From: Granulosicoccaceae bacterium
GTDB lineage: Bacteria; Pseudomonadota; Gammaproteobacteria; Granulosicoccales; Granulosicoccaceae
Reading direction: 5' to 3'
Assembly (NCBI GenBank): GCA_020629835.1
Contig: JAHDCO010000015.1
Coordinates: 1 to 64,000 of the forward strand
Length of the DNA: 64,000 bases
A model generated the notes under the pieces. That model did no database searches and was not told the origin of the DNA. It saw only the letters and a program-made list of their open reading frames with translations. The position numbers and the translations under genes are program-made. Numbering within the stretch: the stretch's first letter is position 1; the number at the start of each line of letters is the position of its first letter. Shown piece after piece: positions 26,486 to 34,888 of this stretch.

Positions 26486-27235
26486 ATGCCGACAAATTCC
26501 ATGGCGCCTCTGTCCCGAAAACAACGTGAAATAGCCGAACGGCATACGCATTTTTTGAGTATTGCGCGCACGCTATTGCATGAGGAGGGATTCCACCAAT
26601 TATCGATGGATCGTGTCGCTGAACTGGCGGAGTACTCTAAAGGTACGGTCTATCAGCACTTTCCTTGCAAAGAAGAAATGCTGGGGCAGCTTTGCATCAG
26701 CGCGATGCAACGCATGCTGGCTTTGGGCCGGCGGGCCCTAGTGCATCAGGGTTCACATCGGGAACGCTTAATGGCGTTTTTTATTGCACACGATGTATTC
26801 CAAAAGTTGGAATTTAACGATGTGCTCATGATGCAGAACTTCCATACCGATCAGGTATTGGAGAAGCTGTCCCCTATTACGCGCCAACGCCACGATGAAT
26901 TAGAGGGCGCTATTTTTGGCGCGGTGAAATCCATCGTTGAAGACGCTATGGACGCAGGCGATCTGCCTCGTCAACAGGCTTCAGCCAGCGACATTGTGTT
27001 TGGTCTTTGGTCTCTGACCCATGGCGCAGAATCACTGCGCTCCTGCAACCTGCCGTTTGCCGAACTTGGCGTTGAAGATACCACCATGGCCGTGGTTTTA
27101 ATGCTGGAAAAACTGCTCGACGGCTTGGGTTGGAAACCCATGTCGGATTCGTGCTGCAGTTTTGAAAAGATTCAAGAATTGAAATCCGTCTTGTTTAAAG
27201 AAGAGTTATCTGCAGCACAGCAACTGCAGCCGTAA
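26486..27235 (+). CDS. TetR/AcrR-family transcriptional regulator
   Basis: A 249-residue repressor-type protein. The N-terminal helix-turn-helix at about 30-65 reads FHQLSMDRVAELAEYSKGTVYQHFPCKEEML, a textbook TetR recognition motif. The rest is a helical ligand-binding domain with no assigned ligand. The long C-terminal tail includes two adjacent cysteines (DSCCSF), which could be a redox or metal site but is not known as such. It is the first gene of a four-gene operon (29-base gap to the MMPL gene) and follows palindromic operators that overlap its promoter, so autoregulation is likely. Ligands of related regulators are often lipophilic. Confidence 0.93.
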   Translation: MPTNSMAPLSRKQREIAERHTHFLSIARTLLHEEGFHQLSMDRVAELAEYSKGTVYQHFPCKEEMLGQLCISAMQRMLALGRRALVHQGSHRERLMAFFIAHDVFQKLEFNDVLMMQNFHTDQVLEKLSPITRQRHDELEGAIFGAVKSIVEDAMDAGDLPRQQASASDIVFGLWSLTHGAESLRSCNLPFAELGVEDTTMAVVLMLEKLLDGLGWKPMSDSCCSFEKIQELKSVLFKEELSAAQQLQP

Positions 27236-27264
27236 CAACACTCAAACTACTTTAGAGGTAACCC

Positions 27265-29694
27265 ATGTCCACTATCACCACCGACGAACCAGTCAAACCG
27301 TCGTTGATTGAGCGGTACGGTCAATGGTTGGTTAACCACCCTGTTCTGATTCTTATCGCCAGTGTACTAATCACCCTGGGTTTAGCCTCTGGTGGAAAAA
27401 ACTTAAGCTTCACTAACGATTACCGTGTGTTCTTCAGTGATCAAAACCCGCAATTACTGGCGTTTGAGGAGTTACAGGCGGCCTACACAAAATCTGACAA
27501 CATACTCATCATGCTGGAACCCAGCGATGGCGACGTGTTTTCTGAACAAACACTGCAGGCGGTTTCAGACTTAACCACGCGCGCCTGGCAGGTCCCGTTT
27601 TCGGTACGAGTGGATTCGTTGACCAACTACCAGAACATGGTGGCCGAGGAAGACGATCTGATTGTCAGTGATCTGGTTGAAGACCCAACCAATTTAAGCG
27701 CCGAGGATATTACCTACATTCGAGAGACTGCTCTTGCGCAACCAACGTTAGTTAAAAAGTTGGTATCCCCGGATGGTTCAGTCACAGGCGTTAACATAAC
27801 CATGGAAATGCCCGGTGAGCTCAGTGATGAAGATAGGCTGTTACCCAAGGAAGAACGCGATTTAAAAGATCCACAGATCGCACTGCAATTAGCTGTTGAA
27901 GACGCTCGCATCATGATTGCCGATATTGAGGCAAGTTATCCTGAAATCAAATTCAGCAGCACTGGCCTCGTCATGATGAATCAGGCGTTTCCAGAAGCCA
28001 CGATAAAGGATATGTCCACGATTATCCCCATGGCTTTTGGCGTCATCATCGTGGGTATATTAATTTTGATCGCCAGTCCAACTTCGATGGTTGCCACCGT
28101 ATTGGTTGTTCTTATGTCTATCATGGCCGCGATGGGAACCGCCGGTTGGATGGGCTACAAACTCACACCGCCATCGGCGTCGGCGCCCACACTTATATTG
28201 ACATTGGCGGTCGCTGATTGCGTTCACTTCCTGGTAACGCTGTATCACAACTTACGCGCAGGTGTTGCTAAAAAAGACGCGGTGGTAGAAAGCTTACGCA
28301 TCAATGCCATGCCAATTTTCTTAACCTCCGTTACCACAGCCATCGGCTTTCTCAGTATGAACGCCAGTGATGCACCTCCGTTCCGGGATCTGGGCAACAT
28401 CACAGCCATCGGTGTGTTGTTCGCGTTCTTTCTGTCTATGACGTTTCTGCCTGCCTTCACCACGCTGTTTGCAAAAGCCGGTAAGGCAAAAGTCACCCGA
28501 GGCTCGAAAGTAATGGATGGCTTTGCCAGTTTTGTTATTAAACAACGCAAAGCGTTATTCGTGGTTATGGGTGTGATCATGGTGTCTCTGGCGGCACTGG
28601 CACCAAAGAACGAATTGAATGATGTGTTCGTTGAGTACTTTGATGAAACGGTGCCGTTTCGTGTAGAGACCGATCGCATTACCGAAAATCTCTCTGGGCT
28701 GTACTTAGTGGATTACTCGATTGATTCCGGCGAAGAAGGTGGCGTTAGTAATCCTGAGTTTTTGGCCAAAGTTGAGCAATTTGAACGCTATCTGGAGGCT
28801 CGCCCAGAAGTTCAACACGTTAGCGCAATAACCGAAACGGTTCGTCGATTGAACCGCAGCATGCACGGTGATGATCCAACGTACTACCGACTGCCAGAAT
28901 CGCGTGAGCTCAGTGCGCAGTATCTGTTGCTGTATGAGATGTCTCTGCCCTACGGCTTGGATTTAAACAACCAAATTAACTTTGATAAATCCACCACCCG
29001 CATGTCGGTAACACTGGAAACCTTATCTACCGTAGACATGCTGGCGTTCGAAGATGAAGTTAAAACGTGGATGGACGAAAATACACCATCCATTTCAACA
29101 CTTGGAACAGGTCCTACCGCTATGTTCTCGCACATCGGTATGAGAAACATCATCAGCATGTTGTCGGGCACCTCAATCGCGTTAGTACTGATATCACTCA
29201 TTCTTGTATTCGCTTTGCGTTCGGTGAAGTTTGGACTGCTGAGCCTGATCCCCAACCTGGCACCCGCATTGATGTCGTTTGGACTGTGGGCCCTATTGGT
29301 GGGTCAGGTGGGTCTTGCAGTTTCCGTGGTGGTGGCGATGACACTCGGCATCGTGGTGGACGACACCATTCACTTTTTGAGTAAGTATCTACGAGCACGA
29401 CGCGAGAAAAACATGAATTCTGAAGAAGCGGTGCGTTACGCATTCAATACCGTAGGTGTTGCACTGTTTGTGACTACGGTCGTACTCGTAGGCGGTTTCC
29501 TGGTTATTGCACAGTCAAACTTTTTGGTTAATTCTGAAATGGGCTTACTCACCGCTATCACGATTGCTGTGGCACTGATCGTTGACTTCTTGTTCCTCCC
29601 GCCCCTGTTGATGTTTATTGACGGCGACAAGAAAGAAAAAACCGATAGCGTTTCCGTTCCTCCGACCGCACAACCAACCGGTGGTGCAGCCTAG
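27265..29694 (+). CDS. MMPL/RND-family transporter
   Basis: An 809-residue RND-superfamily inner-membrane protein. TM1 (about 28-45) is followed by a periplasmic loop (about 50-245), five helices (about 250-425), a second hydrophobic helix starting near 432, a second periplasmic loop, and a final bundle (about 640-790). The conserved TM4-type motif LTLAVADCVHFLVTLYH and its second-half equivalent MTLGIVVDDTIHFLSKY carry the proton-relay aspartates. MMPL proteins move lipids or lipophilic molecules using the proton gradient. An AGAGGT ribosome site precedes the ATG. Together with a LolA-like periplasmic protein and a barrel, it suggests a trans-envelope path. Confidence 0.92.
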   Translation: MSTITTDEPVKPSLIERYGQWLVNHPVLILIASVLITLGLASGGKNLSFTNDYRVFFSDQNPQLLAFEELQAAYTKSDNILIMLEPSDGDVFSEQTLQAVSDLTTRAWQVPFSVRVDSLTNYQNMVAEEDDLIVSDLVEDPTNLSAEDITYIRETALAQPTLVKKLVSPDGSVTGVNITMEMPGELSDEDRLLPKEERDLKDPQIALQLAVEDARIMIADIEASYPEIKFSSTGLVMMNQAFPEATIKDMSTIIPMAFGVIIVGILILIASPTSMVATVLVVLMSIMAAMGTAGWMGYKLTPPSASAPTLILTLAVADCVHFLVTLYHNLRAGVAKKDAVVESLRINAMPIFLTSVTTAIGFLSMNASDAPPFRDLGNITAIGVLFAFFLSMTFLPAFTTLFAKAGKAKVTRGSKVMDGFASFVIKQRKALFVVMGVIMVSLAALAPKNELNDVFVEYFDETVPFRVETDRITENLSGLYLVDYSIDSGEEGGVSNPEFLAKVEQFERYLEARPEVQHVSAITETVRRLNRSMHGDDPTYYRLPESRELSAQYLLLYEMSLPYGLDLNNQINFDKSTTRMSVTLETLSTVDMLAFEDEVKTWMDENTPSISTLGTGPTAMFSHIGMRNIISMLSGTSIALVLISLILVFALRSVKFGLLSLIPNLAPALMSFGLWALLVGQVGLAVSVVVAMTLGIVVDDTIHFLSKYLRARREKNMNSEEAVRYAFNTVGVALFVTTVVLVGGFLVIAQSNFLVNSEMGLLTAITIAVALIVDFLFLPPLLMFIDGDKKEKTDSVSVPPTAQPTGGAA

Positions 29695-29723
29695 CTCTCA
29701 TCGCCACGGAATAGCTTAGTGAC

Positions 29724-29744
29724 CTGGCCACAGACGGTGGCCAG
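29724..29744. repeat. Hairpin between the MMPL and LolA-like genes
   Basis: CTGGCCAC (29724-29731) pairs perfectly with GTGGCCAG (29737-29744) around a 5-base loop. It lies in a 117-base gap inside the operon, with no T-run after it. It could lower downstream expression or mark an RNA-processing point; the sequence does not say which. Confidence 0.5.
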
Positions 29745-29811
29745 TGATCGACCCACTAACAGTATCTACGTTATTCAATCATTTAAATTTATAACTTGGA
29801 TGTACACAATC

Positions 29812-30642
29812 ATGCACAAACATACGAATCGATCGGTTAAACCTGCAGGCTTTAGCGCAGGAATCCTGTTTACAGCAGCCGTTACCTGCCTGAGTTGGGT
29901 GGGCCCTGCGCAGGCAGATGAAGCCGCTAAGCAACGAGGGCTGGAAATCGCAACCGCGGTACAAGCCCAGGACGATGGCTTTGGCGACAGTGAATCCGCC
30001 ATGACCATGACGCTGATTAATAGAGCAGGCAAAGAAAGCATTCGTCAAATGCGATCAAAGATTCTGGAAGTCACTGATGCGGGCGATAAAAGCTTATCCA
30101 TCTTTGATGAACCAGCGGATGTGAAAGGTACAGCCAGCTTGACTCACTCACACGCGACCGAACCGGATGAGCAGTGGTTATATCTGCCCGCGCTTAAGCG
30201 AGTTAAGCGGATCTCTTCAAAGAACAAATCAGGCCCGTTCATGGGGAGCGAATTCGCCTTTGAAGATATCAGTTCTCAGGAAGTGGAAAAGTACGATTAC
30301 ACCTACTTAGGTGATGAAGAAGTTGACGGTATTGCCGTGCATAAAGTAGAAGCGGTACCGACGTATGAACACTCAGGCTATACGCGCTTGATCAACTACA
30401 TCGACACCGACCGCATGGTACCTGTGAAAGTGGAGTACTTTGACCGTAAGAATTCACCGCTGAAGACACTCAGCATTTCAGAATACGAGCAGCACTTAGG
30501 CAAATTCTGGCGCGCTGGAAAAATGGAGATGGAAAACCTGCAGACCGGCAAACGCACCATCCTGACCTGGTCTGACTATAAATTCCAAACCGGACTGACA
30601 GACAAAGATTTCAACAGTAAGTCATTAAAACGTCTTCGCTAG
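29812..30642 (+). CDS. LolA-like outer-membrane lipoprotein-sorting protein
   Basis: A 276-residue exported protein. A signal peptide (AGILFTAAVTCLSWVGPAQA) is followed by a LolA-like fold. Family landmarks are DDGFGDSESAMTMTLINRAGK, SIFDEPADVKGTASLTHSH, WLYLPALKRVKRISSKNKSG, the FMGSEFAFEDIS block, and the C-terminal LTDKDFNSKSLKRLR. This subgroup is commonly encoded next to MMPL/RND exporters rather than with lolB, and is thought to shuttle a hydrophobic molecule through the periplasm. The ATG at 29812 puts the signal peptide in the usual place; 29800 is the alternative. Its stop is 8 bases from the next start. Confidence 0.9.
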   Translation: MHKHTNRSVKPAGFSAGILFTAAVTCLSWVGPAQADEAAKQRGLEIATAVQAQDDGFGDSESAMTMTLINRAGKESIRQMRSKILEVTDAGDKSLSIFDEPADVKGTASLTHSHATEPDEQWLYLPALKRVKRISSKNKSGPFMGSEFAFEDISSQEVEKYDYTYLGDEEVDGIAVHKVEAVPTYEHSGYTRLINYIDTDRMVPVKVEYFDRKNSPLKTLSISEYEQHLGKFWRAGKMEMENLQTGKRTILTWSDYKFQTGLTDKDFNSKSLKRLR

Positions 30643-30650
30643 GGGTTGTT

Positions 30651-31853
30651 ATGCGCGCTTTTGTTACGAGCAACAGGTTGGCGATCGCCAGCCTGTTGGT
30701 CAGCCTTTGCTATACGCCATCAGTTTTTGCCCAGTGGGATGTGCGCGGGAACGTTAGCACCGAAGTTTTAGTATTCCCTCATACAGCCAGTCACAGTGCA
30801 AATCAAAAAAGCTCGGTCTCACTGTCATCAGAAATCGAGCTCTACACCGATATCGGCGATGCGGGCAGCCTGACGATTACCCCATTTGTTCGTGTGGATC
30901 GGCACGATCCTGAGCGCTCGTACCTTGACTTTCGTGAGTTCATTTACACGCACGTGGGAGATACCTGGGAAGCGCGCGTAGGCTTGGGCAAAGTGTTTTT
31001 TGGTGTAGCAGAATCTGCCAATCTGGTGGATTTCATCAATCAAACTGACTCTGTCGAAGGCTTTAGTACCGATGCCAAACGCGGTCAGCCCATGATCAAT
31101 CTGCTGCTCACTCGCGATTGGGGTGATATTGATTTATACATCCTGCCAGGTTTTCGCGAACAGACCTTCCCCAGTGAGTTTGGCCGACCAAGAATTCCCG
31201 TGCCGATTAACACCGATGGCACTCGATACGAAAGCGACGATAGGAGCAACGCAGTCGATTTTGCAGCTCGCGTATCCACGATTGTTGGTGACTGGGATTT
31301 AGGCGCACATGTTTTCGAAGGCACCACGCGAGAAGCGGAATTGCAATTTGATCCAACGCTCGGCGCGTTGGTACCCTTTTACTCACGCACGACACAAGTG
31401 GGGCTGGATGCGCAAGCCACTCTGGAGAGCTGGTTACTCAAAGCGGAAGTCGTACATCGCAGTGGGCAGGCGTTTACTGACCACATCGCCCTGGTCACAG
31501 GATTTGAATACAGCTTCTACGACATCCAGGGCACGGGCGCCGATTTAGGTATTGTGGCTGAATACCTTATGGACGATCGCGGTAAAGACGGACCGGCACT
31601 GCTGCAAAACGATGCGTTAATTGGATTACGCTTCGCGTTAAACGATGTAAATTCCTCAGAGGCCTTACTGGGCGTTATTACCGATCTGGACGGAGATGGC
31701 AATCTGCTGAGCCTGTCGGCCAGCCGGCGCATTGGGAACAGCGTAAAAGCCACCGTCGAATACACCGGTTGGTCAACAGACAAGGCGTCATCGTCGTTGT
31801 TAGCGCTGGACAGAGAAGACAACGTACGCGTAGAACTCAGCTACTTCTTCTAA
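30651..31853 (+). CDS. Putative outer-membrane beta-barrel protein of the MMPL operon
   Basis: A 400-residue exported protein with signal peptide (AIASLLVSLCYTPSVFAQ). The mature part is rich in amphipathic strands, e.g. GSLTITPFVRVDRHD, WEARVGLGKVFFGVAES, DIDLYILPGFREQTF, and ends in VRVELSYFF, whose terminal Phe is the outer-membrane assembly signal. I recognise no family name with confidence. Its place after MMPL and LolA-like genes, with an AGGGG ribosome site 8 bases after the previous stop, suggests it is the outer-membrane end of that export route. The strand count and pore are not determined. Confidence 0.75.
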   Translation: MRAFVTSNRLAIASLLVSLCYTPSVFAQWDVRGNVSTEVLVFPHTASHSANQKSSVSLSSEIELYTDIGDAGSLTITPFVRVDRHDPERSYLDFREFIYTHVGDTWEARVGLGKVFFGVAESANLVDFINQTDSVEGFSTDAKRGQPMINLLLTRDWGDIDLYILPGFREQTFPSEFGRPRIPVPINTDGTRYESDDRSNAVDFAARVSTIVGDWDLGAHVFEGTTREAELQFDPTLGALVPFYSRTTQVGLDAQATLESWLLKAEVVHRSGQAFTDHIALVTGFEYSFYDIQGTGADLGIVAEYLMDDRGKDGPALLQNDALIGLRFALNDVNSSEALLGVITDLDGDGNLLSLSASRRIGNSVKATVEYTGWSTDKASSSLLALDREDNVRVELSYFF

Positions 31854-31940
31854 AGCGGTCAGCGGGTAAGGGTATAGGCACGAAGACAAGTCGTGTAATC
31901 AATACGGTACCAAACACGTCAGAATCGATGCTGACTACAA

Positions 31941-31972
31941 GGCTTCAGTGGCAGGGAAGATCCATTGAAGCC
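31941..31972. terminator. Hairpin after the MMPL operon
   Basis: GGCTTCAGTGG (31941-31951) pairs with CCATTGAAGCC (31962-31972): 11 pairs with one G-U, and a 10-base loop. It lies 87 bases after the barrel-gene stop and before the second xylanase. There is no T-run, so termination by this hairpin alone is uncertain. The rest of the 31854-32106 gap shows nothing I can name. Confidence 0.45.
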
Positions 31973-32136
31973 CATCACAAATACCCCATGCCTGTCTTAT
32001 GCGGCCGCGAACTGTGATCACGTTCTTCTTAACTTCACGAACAGCTATCATCATAGAGCAACAACTATTCGATACAGTCCCGGCATAACTCAAGAGCTTC
32101 TCTCCTATGCATCTAGTGGGTGTTTCAATTTCCACC

Positions 32137-34125
32137 ATGCCCCAGCTTAGAACGCTGGTGTTGTGCCTAAGCATGACTACGGCATTGACCGCCTGCAGTG
32201 GATCGAGCAGTGGCGGAGGTGACGGCGTTACTAACGCAGGCGACTCCAATCAGCCGACCACCGACCCGGTTAACCCTGATGCACCCGACGTCAACCCAGG
32301 AGATGAGCCCACGGCGGGGCCGCCTGTTAATCCCAATCCAGAGCCGCCGGCGGCGTTGGCGCCGTTACCCAACCCCGCTACCTCCGAAAGCCCGGGTTTT
32401 GATGACGAACCGAGCAACATTAATCGCCCGGTTACCGCCATTACGCGTTATTTTTTGGTTGAAAACCCCGCTCGCCGAATTGAGCCGCAGCCGACTTTGG
32501 GTATCACAGAAACCGACTTTGCCACCGGTATGCCACCGGCCGTTATAACGGCAGAGAACGGATTCGACACCAGCACCAATTCCGCTCCGTACTTTGACGG
32601 TTTAACCAATCAGGAAATTGATGCGGGCCAGGTACTTAATGTGCTGTACAAACCTGTGGATGACGACGGCGGTTTACCAGGCATGTTTCCAAATGAACTG
32701 CCCGAAAGCGCTACGTTCACCGATAACTTTGATGGTACAAAAACCTTTTCATGGATGCCGCTGCAAGGCGATATCGGGATCACGCCATTCACAGTGACTG
32801 CTGTGGACGGCGATGTCCCATCTTACCGAGCAGAGCAAACCATATTAATCAAGGTTAACGCTCCTGCAGACCCGTCCACCATTCCTAACTTCCCACCGGT
32901 GGTAAACGAAGTGCGCGAGCACACGGTTCGTGTGGGTGACCCGGTGTTACTGGAGCTTAAAGGTTCAGATCGCAACAGCACCTACCCCAGTGTGGAGGTG
33001 TTAACGCCGCCACCGGGTGCCACCGTTCTTCCACACTACATCTTTGAAGAGATCACCGTGCTGCGATTCATACCGGAAACACCCGGAGTAATTAATATTG
33101 ACGTATTGGCTCGCGATGCCGATGATCCCAACCTTACTGGCACACGCACAATCTCTGTAACCGCTGAACCCAAAGAAGCCTTCGCCCTGCCCGGCGAGCG
33201 CTTACGTGCCTTAGCCGGTGAGCGCGGGTTTCGGCTTGGTTTTGCCGCTGTACAAGAATTTTACTACCGACCCGACGGTGCATTGTATTCAGACTTAGCC
33301 GGCCTGGAGTTCAATATTGTCAGTGCAGAGAACTCCATGAAATGGGATTACATTAACCCAGAACCCGGCACCTTTCGCTGGGCTGATGCTGACAACTTGA
33401 TTGCGTTTGCCAAACACTACAACCATATTGTGCATGGTCATCCGATGATTTGGCATCGGCAATTACCCATCTGGATTCGTGAAGCGCCTGAAGCCTCGTT
33501 GGAAATGCACATGCGAGAGTTCATCGACCGCCTGGCCGTTCGTTACGGAGACGATGTTGCCATCTGGGATGTGATCAATGAACCGATTGCAGACGAAGGC
33601 GGTTTTCGCCGCTCGATCTGGTACAACGCAATGGGTGAAGATTACATCGATATTGCCTTTCGTCAGGCACGAGACAGCGACCCTGACGGCATACTGCTGC
33701 TAAATGAATACGATATTGCCTGGGATACACCAAAAACCGAAACACTGTTCCCGCTGTTGGATTCACTATTACTAAAAAGCACACCCATCGATGGCGTAGG
33801 CTTTCAGCTTCATATCGATGCGAACTTCGATAAATTCGATGAAGTTGAGGCTAACTTTCAAAAAGTGGCCGATCTAGGCTTGGACATCTACGTAACTGAA
33901 TTAGACGTTGCCATTACCGCAGGTGTTGCTACAGAAGAAGATCAAGCAACAGTCTATGCACGAATACTGGACATTTGTTTGAACCAGCCTCGTTGTAAAG
34001 CCTTACAGATCTGGGGATTCACGGATCAGTATTCATGGCGACGCGATCAGAACCCTCTGGTTTTTGATAGCGCGTACAAGCCAAAGCCTGCCTATTTTGC
34101 TTTACAGGAACGGCTTGCTCAGTGA
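32137..34125 (+). CDS. GH10 endo-1,4-beta-xylanase lipoprotein
   Basis: A 662-residue lipoprotein with lipobox LTAC (acylated Cys about 20), so surface or outer-membrane anchored. A Gly/Ser then Pro/Asp/Asn-rich linker (about 21-90) is followed by a non-assigned segment, two Ig/cadherin-like domains (about 150-345) and a GH10 domain (about 350-662). The acid/base is Glu482 in WDVINEPIAD and the nucleophile Glu588 in VTELDVAI. The two Ig-like domains and the junction ALPGERLR match the other GH10 protein at 19-22 kb, so the pair shares a common core. An ATG at 32107 would add 10 residues. It faces the same direction as the CBM9 lipoprotein downstream. Confidence 0.94.
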   Translation: MPQLRTLVLCLSMTTALTACSGSSSGGGDGVTNAGDSNQPTTDPVNPDAPDVNPGDEPTAGPPVNPNPEPPAALAPLPNPATSESPGFDDEPSNINRPVTAITRYFLVENPARRIEPQPTLGITETDFATGMPPAVITAENGFDTSTNSAPYFDGLTNQEIDAGQVLNVLYKPVDDDGGLPGMFPNELPESATFTDNFDGTKTFSWMPLQGDIGITPFTVTAVDGDVPSYRAEQTILIKVNAPADPSTIPNFPPVVNEVREHTVRVGDPVLLELKGSDRNSTYPSVEVLTPPPGATVLPHYIFEEITVLRFIPETPGVINIDVLARDADDPNLTGTRTISVTAEPKEAFALPGERLRALAGERGFRLGFAAVQEFYYRPDGALYSDLAGLEFNIVSAENSMKWDYINPEPGTFRWADADNLIAFAKHYNHIVHGHPMIWHRQLPIWIREAPEASLEMHMREFIDRLAVRYGDDVAIWDVINEPIADEGGFRRSIWYNAMGEDYIDIAFRQARDSDPDGILLLNEYDIAWDTPKTETLFPLLDSLLLKSTPIDGVGFQLHIDANFDKFDEVEANFQKVADLGLDIYVTELDVAITAGVATEEDQATVYARILDICLNQPRCKALQIWGFTDQYSWRRDQNPLVFDSAYKPKPAYFALQERLAQ

Positions 34126-34211
34126 CCGTAAAGGCAACCGCAGCCAGCGCTGCTGCCGCCGTTCACCCATAGGCACACTGAGACCGACATCAGCGTAACG
34201 GTGGCCGACTA

Positions 34212-34724
34212 TTACGACGGTTGACGCTTACGAAACAAAAGCACCGCACCCAATAAGAAGAAGCCGACAAACCACGCCAAAGACCATTCACCGATACTCA
34301 GGGTGAGAAAGGTCCATTGCACTTCTGCGCAGTTACCGTCGCCTTTGAATAGCAGTGCTACCGTATTAAAAAATGGCTCGTTCTCAAGCCAATACTGTAA
34401 GCCCAAACCGCATTCAGGCACTTCGTCTTCGGGTAAGTGTTGCAACCATACCTGACGGCCCGCGGTGGCAATACCACCAATGGCAGACAGCATGAAGGGC
34501 ACAGCAAGCCAGCGCTGCACCCGAGGAAAGCGATAGCTCAATAGCGCGATCACGGACACACCACCAATCAACATATAAAACAGGCGCTGTGTAATACACA
34601 GAGGACACGGGTCCAGATACTCAACGTATTGCAGGTAGTAACCGTAACCCAACAAACAGACCACGGCCAAGAGCGAAAAAGCCCAGGCCCACAAGGTAGT
34701 AAAAGTTGACTGGCGTAACGTCAT
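34212..34724 (-). CDS. dsbB: Disulfide bond formation protein B
   Basis: A 170-residue inner-membrane protein with four hydrophobic helices. The periplasmic redox pairs are in place: Cys40/Cys43 in DPCPLCITQR, and Cys105/Cys132 in VPECGLG and GNCAEVQW. DsbB reoxidises DsbA and passes electrons to quinone. The second loop ends with a TFLTLSIGEWS segment rather than the more common LGLSIPxW, a minor variation. A GAG ribosome site precedes the ATG. It lies between two secreted carbohydrate-active lipoproteins on the opposite strand. Those proteins carry few cysteines, so a functional link is not evident. Confidence 0.93.
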   Translation of the reverse strand: MTLRQSTFTTLWAWAFSLLAVVCLLGYGYYLQYVEYLDPCPLCITQRLFYMLIGGVSVIALLSYRFPRVQRWLAVPFMLSAIGGIATAGRQVWLQHLPEDEVPECGLGLQYWLENEPFFNTVALLFKGDGNCAEVQWTFLTLSIGEWSLAWFVGFFLLGAVLLFRKRQPS

Positions 34725-34888
34725 AACATACTCACTTTAAAATACAGTACTGATAATCAAATAATTCGCAGCCAATATTACCGATAAAGCTCGGTAGCAT
34801 TGCAACACCAAGCCAGGTGGTTACCCATCACACTTCAATCATCCGCTGACACCGTTACGGTTCAGCAACCACGATGAAGGAACTGTGC

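Noticed and set aside
31854-32106. Small ORF at 31965-32150 between the barrel and xylanase genes
   Set aside because: No ribosome site, no recognisable composition, and it overlaps the start of the xylanase reading frame.
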